Shown here: positions 1-64,000 of the stretch, one piece after another
Position numbering within the stretch: position 1 is the first letter of the stretch
How the letters are laid out: the number at the start of each line of letters is the position of its first letter
Assembly: GCA_029224185.1 (NCBI GenBank)
Contig: CM055193.1
Coordinates: 9,088,359-9,152,358, forward strand
Source: Karalla daura
Taxonomy: Eukaryota > Chordata > Actinopteri > Chaetodontiformes > Leiognathidae
DNA: 64,000 nucleotides
Direction: 5' to 3'
The notes under the pieces: model-generated
The model's database searches: none
Told to the model about the DNA's origin: nothing
The model's input: only the letters and a program-made list of their open reading frames with translations
Position numbers and translations under genes: made by a program

Positions 1-2106
1 CAGATTAACCTCAATGGGAAAGTTTTCTGCCTTTCTTGAAAAAAAAGAAGAAAAACTTCAATGCTTTATTATTTCATGACTCCCACAGTGTTTTGATTCC
101 TTATCTTTGCACTGCATGAGAACCATTAAGCCCAGACGGGATGGATAATGGAGCCTGAGACGAGTTATCAGCCTTTTTCTTAATCACCTCTCCCCCACTT
201 AGGCTTTTCCTTGTATCCCCAAACTTGGCCGGTTAAGCGTCTTGATTCTGATTTATGAAAGCCGTCTGCCCTGACAGTTATGACCCCCCGCCCACCCCCC
301 ACCCCCTCCAAAATAAGACAAACTCACACATGACTGTCTGCGTCCCCCCACTCTTGCTTACCACGGTTATCCTCTTTAGCCCCGGGGCTCATGACTTGGA
401 GAGAGAGAGGATCTCCCGTGTCACGAGCAGAGGTCACGATAGCTGGAGAAGATGCTCCGCAGCCACTCTGGGGGTTATGGGAAGGGTGAGATTCCTCTCA
501 CATCCAGCAGCTCCCTGTCTGCGCAAATATGAGAGGAGGGAGGGGTCGATAATTTTCTCACCAGATGTCAGATGTGTCTTTCAGGGCTGTCTATCAGGGT
601 CTATCATGTGTCCTGGAAGGGCTGTAAAACCTTGAAAAATAGCGAGGGATTCTGCAGTCATGAAAAACACACACGGGGGATGATCGAAAAAGTTAAATGT
701 CCCGGAAAATCTGGAGTTGCCCTTGAATATTATTTCTCCTCTTTCTGCCTCACTCAACCCAGTGAGTAAACGCAGGCAGTCTGGAAGGTTTGCGTAGTCT
801 GTAATCTCCTCATTATTTCCTATGATGTCAGAGGTTATTTTACAGTAGCCATAGACTGCTTATCTCTTAAATCAGGCTTCTGGGGACCGGAGAGGAACAA
901 ATATGTGAGCGATCCGGGTAAATGTACAAAATCCAAGGTACGACTGTAGGAAATGACGCATCTCCAAAGCATTGGAGCTGGTAGGGCGTGAGAACATGCT
1001 CTCGAATCGTCCTGAAAAATTATTTCAAGCAACGAACGTGCTTCTAACTATAACCTGGCCACAACTTTGGCGCAATATCAGTGAATAAATAGCTGCTTTG
1101 TCATCAGATGTTATCTTTTTTTCTTGCTTTCCACTCGCATACCAAACCAAATATTTGCCCTTAAGGACACTCAGGCGTTGCCACACTGTATTTGCCCGCC
1201 TTGTGTGTTCGCCGGATGATAAAAGCAGGGAGGGAGAGAAAGAGAGAGCTTTGCACTGTTTGGTAGGAATGTGGTGAGATTCCAGCTTTTCACTGAGCTG
1301 CGGCTTTTGAGTGACAGCGGCGGGGTCAGCGGAGGCCGCCCCGTGCCCGCTGTGCTGTCAGGTCGCGGAGTCGCCCTCCTCCCTGGCACTGTCTTGTCGG
1401 CCGTGGCCCCGGGGCCACCGCGCAACCCGTGACCGGCTTCCTCAATGCTTTCTCGAAATCGGACGGCGCCCCGATCGAGAAGTTAGCCTCATGTCTCGTC
1501 GTGACACAACTTCACAGAATAAACTTTCTCAAGTTGTTGGTCCGTAGTCGCTGAGACGTGATCCTTTTCTTTTTTTTTTTTTTTTGTTGTGAAGGCCGGC
1601 ACTGAGGGAAAGCCAGGCACAATTTATGATAAGAGAGACGAGGCCGCAGGCAGAGGGGCCCGTGGGAAACGACTCTACAAATATCCACTGTGCTTAATTC
1701 TTTTTTTTTTCTTCTTTTTTTTTTTGCCTGCGTGCTCTAAAATATTCAGAGAATTCCCAGTAGATCCTGGTGCTCATCCGAGCGTGGCGCTAATGTTTTA
1801 TCGTTGCACGCCGTGGATTTGACAAAAGCAGAGTCTTATGAGTGTTGAAGACCCTTGTAAGCCCTTTTCAAGTCTTCACGGAGATGACTAAAAAGTGATT
1901 TGGAAGAATGAGCTGCACCGTTGTGATGGCTACCATCAGCTCTTGTTTTCCACTTTGCTTTCATCATGCAGCTCTCTCTCTCTCTCTCCCTCTCTTCCTT
2001 CTCTCCTGTTTTCCCATCTGCATGGTGTGTGTTCAAGCAAAAGCTAATGAGTGATGATCTCTCCCTCTCCCTTTCCATCTCTCTTTCTCTTTACTTTGTG
2101 TTCCAG
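1..2106 (+). other. 3' part of plxnd1 intron 1
   Basis: No exon is visible: no sema-like reading frame occurs before 2107. It holds a G+C- and CpG-rich patch at about 1290-1500 (see findings), poly-T tracts at 1566-1585 and 1699-1725, and CT-rich stretches at about 1971-2000 and 2059-2095 that act as the pyrimidine tract of the exon 2 acceptor. Confidence 0.8.
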
Positions 2107-62762
<60,656 letters not shown>

Positions 62763-62770
62763 GTGAGATC

Positions 62771-63188
<418 letters not shown>

Positions 63189-63751
63189 ACCTATCTACCT
63201 GTCCATCCGCCGGTCTATTCTCTGTGAAGCGACAGTCAGACTGAATCAAAATAAAATATATGAGGTCTGTGAGCGAGACTCGACTGAGGGATGACTGCGA
63301 GGGTAAATTTGGCAGAGCTGTCCCCCTCTCACATCAGGCCGTATCTGTGCCTCTCCAAGGAGTCGTGCCTCGCAGTATGAAGAGCTCTGATCTGTTGCAC
63401 TACAATCCTGCCTCGTATCCACCTGATTACCCAGTAAATACCCCATTAAACAATGGCTTTATAAATAAATGTCCATAAATCCAGTTGCATATCTTTGTAT
63501 ACATCCAAAACACACAAACTCCCACACATGCTGGTGCCTCCCTCGGTCCCTCTGTGAACCCTTATCCCTAAGCCTTCAGACTGTCAGCTCCATCTACCTC
63601 TCCCCGTGTTATTTCAGCCAAGTCGACTGATCCAAGGTCATGAGCACCAGGGATCTCTTTTTGAGCTGTGCACCAGAATGAATGTGTGTCTGTGTGTGTG
63701 TGTGTGTCCAGGCTTGCTTATGTCTGTCTGTCAGTCTGTGTCTAGGTGTGT

Positions 63752-63756
<5 letters not shown>

Positions 63757-63812
<56 letters not shown>
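63757..63812. repeat. (TG)28 microsatellite
   Basis: Perfect TG run in intron 33. Confidence 0.96.
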
Positions 63813-63814
<2 letters not shown>

Positions 63815-64000
63815 TGCATGTCAATGTCCTCACTGCTCACAAATCCGTCTCATCCCTCAGACACCGTGACCCTGAGCACGCTCGGCTTCCTGTCTCCCTC
63901 TGACTGGCTTCCTCCCTGGAGGGAGCCCAGGACTCATCACATAACGCTCCTCCTTCGCCCAGAAACACTCTGATTTATATACTTCAAAAACCAGCGGCAT

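Noticed and set aside
1311..1547. Open frames in the CpG-rich part of intron 1, considered as an extra exon
   Set aside because: No similarity to sema sequence, no convincing acceptor and donor in phase.

Overview
This window is a piece of a ray-finned fish (teleost) chromosome holding most of one gene on the + strand: plxnd1, encoding the semaphorin receptor plexin-D1. I joined 32 exons by hand using GT/AG junctions, phase and recalled plexin-D1 sequence. They splice into 4158 nt, exactly 1386 codons with no stop or frame break. The protein continues at both ends. The first exon (signal peptide and most of the sema domain) must lie upstream, and the last exons (end of the GAP domain and the C-terminal tail) lie downstream. 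Exons are numbered 2 to 33 on the assumption that a single first exon is missing. Residue numbers refer to the 1386-residue peptide encoded here.

Layout: exons 2-3 (2107-5764) give the end of the sema domain. Exons 4-5 give PSI1. Exons 5-20 (12927-50123) give three PSI modules interleaved with IPT/TIG folds. Exons 20-21 (50009-50868) carry the transmembrane helix and juxtamembrane coiled coil. Exons 22-33 (52574-62762) give the split GAP domain with the RHO-family GTPase-binding domain inserted between its halves. The two arginine-finger sites of the plexin GAP are intact (R1055/R1056 and R1341). By family knowledge the product is a cell-surface receptor for class 3 semaphorins, notably Sema3E. 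It acts through Ras/Rap-family GTPases to repel growing vessels and axons.

The rest, over 90% of the window, is intron. It is dense in simple repeats: CA/TG, TC, GATA/GACA, TATC, a CTCCT pentamer and a 33-base G run. It also holds degenerate interspersed repeats of teleost type: five copies of a tRNA-like (box B) element, two copies of a TTTATAAAATG-core element, TIR-bearing MITE-like elements and one nested insertion. Fish origin is inferred from these repeat types and from the protein. I cannot name the species. I found no second protein gene, no RNA gene with a complete structure, no CRISPR array and no microbial system. The points most worth a second look are simple repeats pressed against splice sites (exons 8, 17, 28, 33), an inverted GATA/GACA versus TATC/TGTC pair in intron 4, and a PSI2 module that lacks one pair of cysteines.
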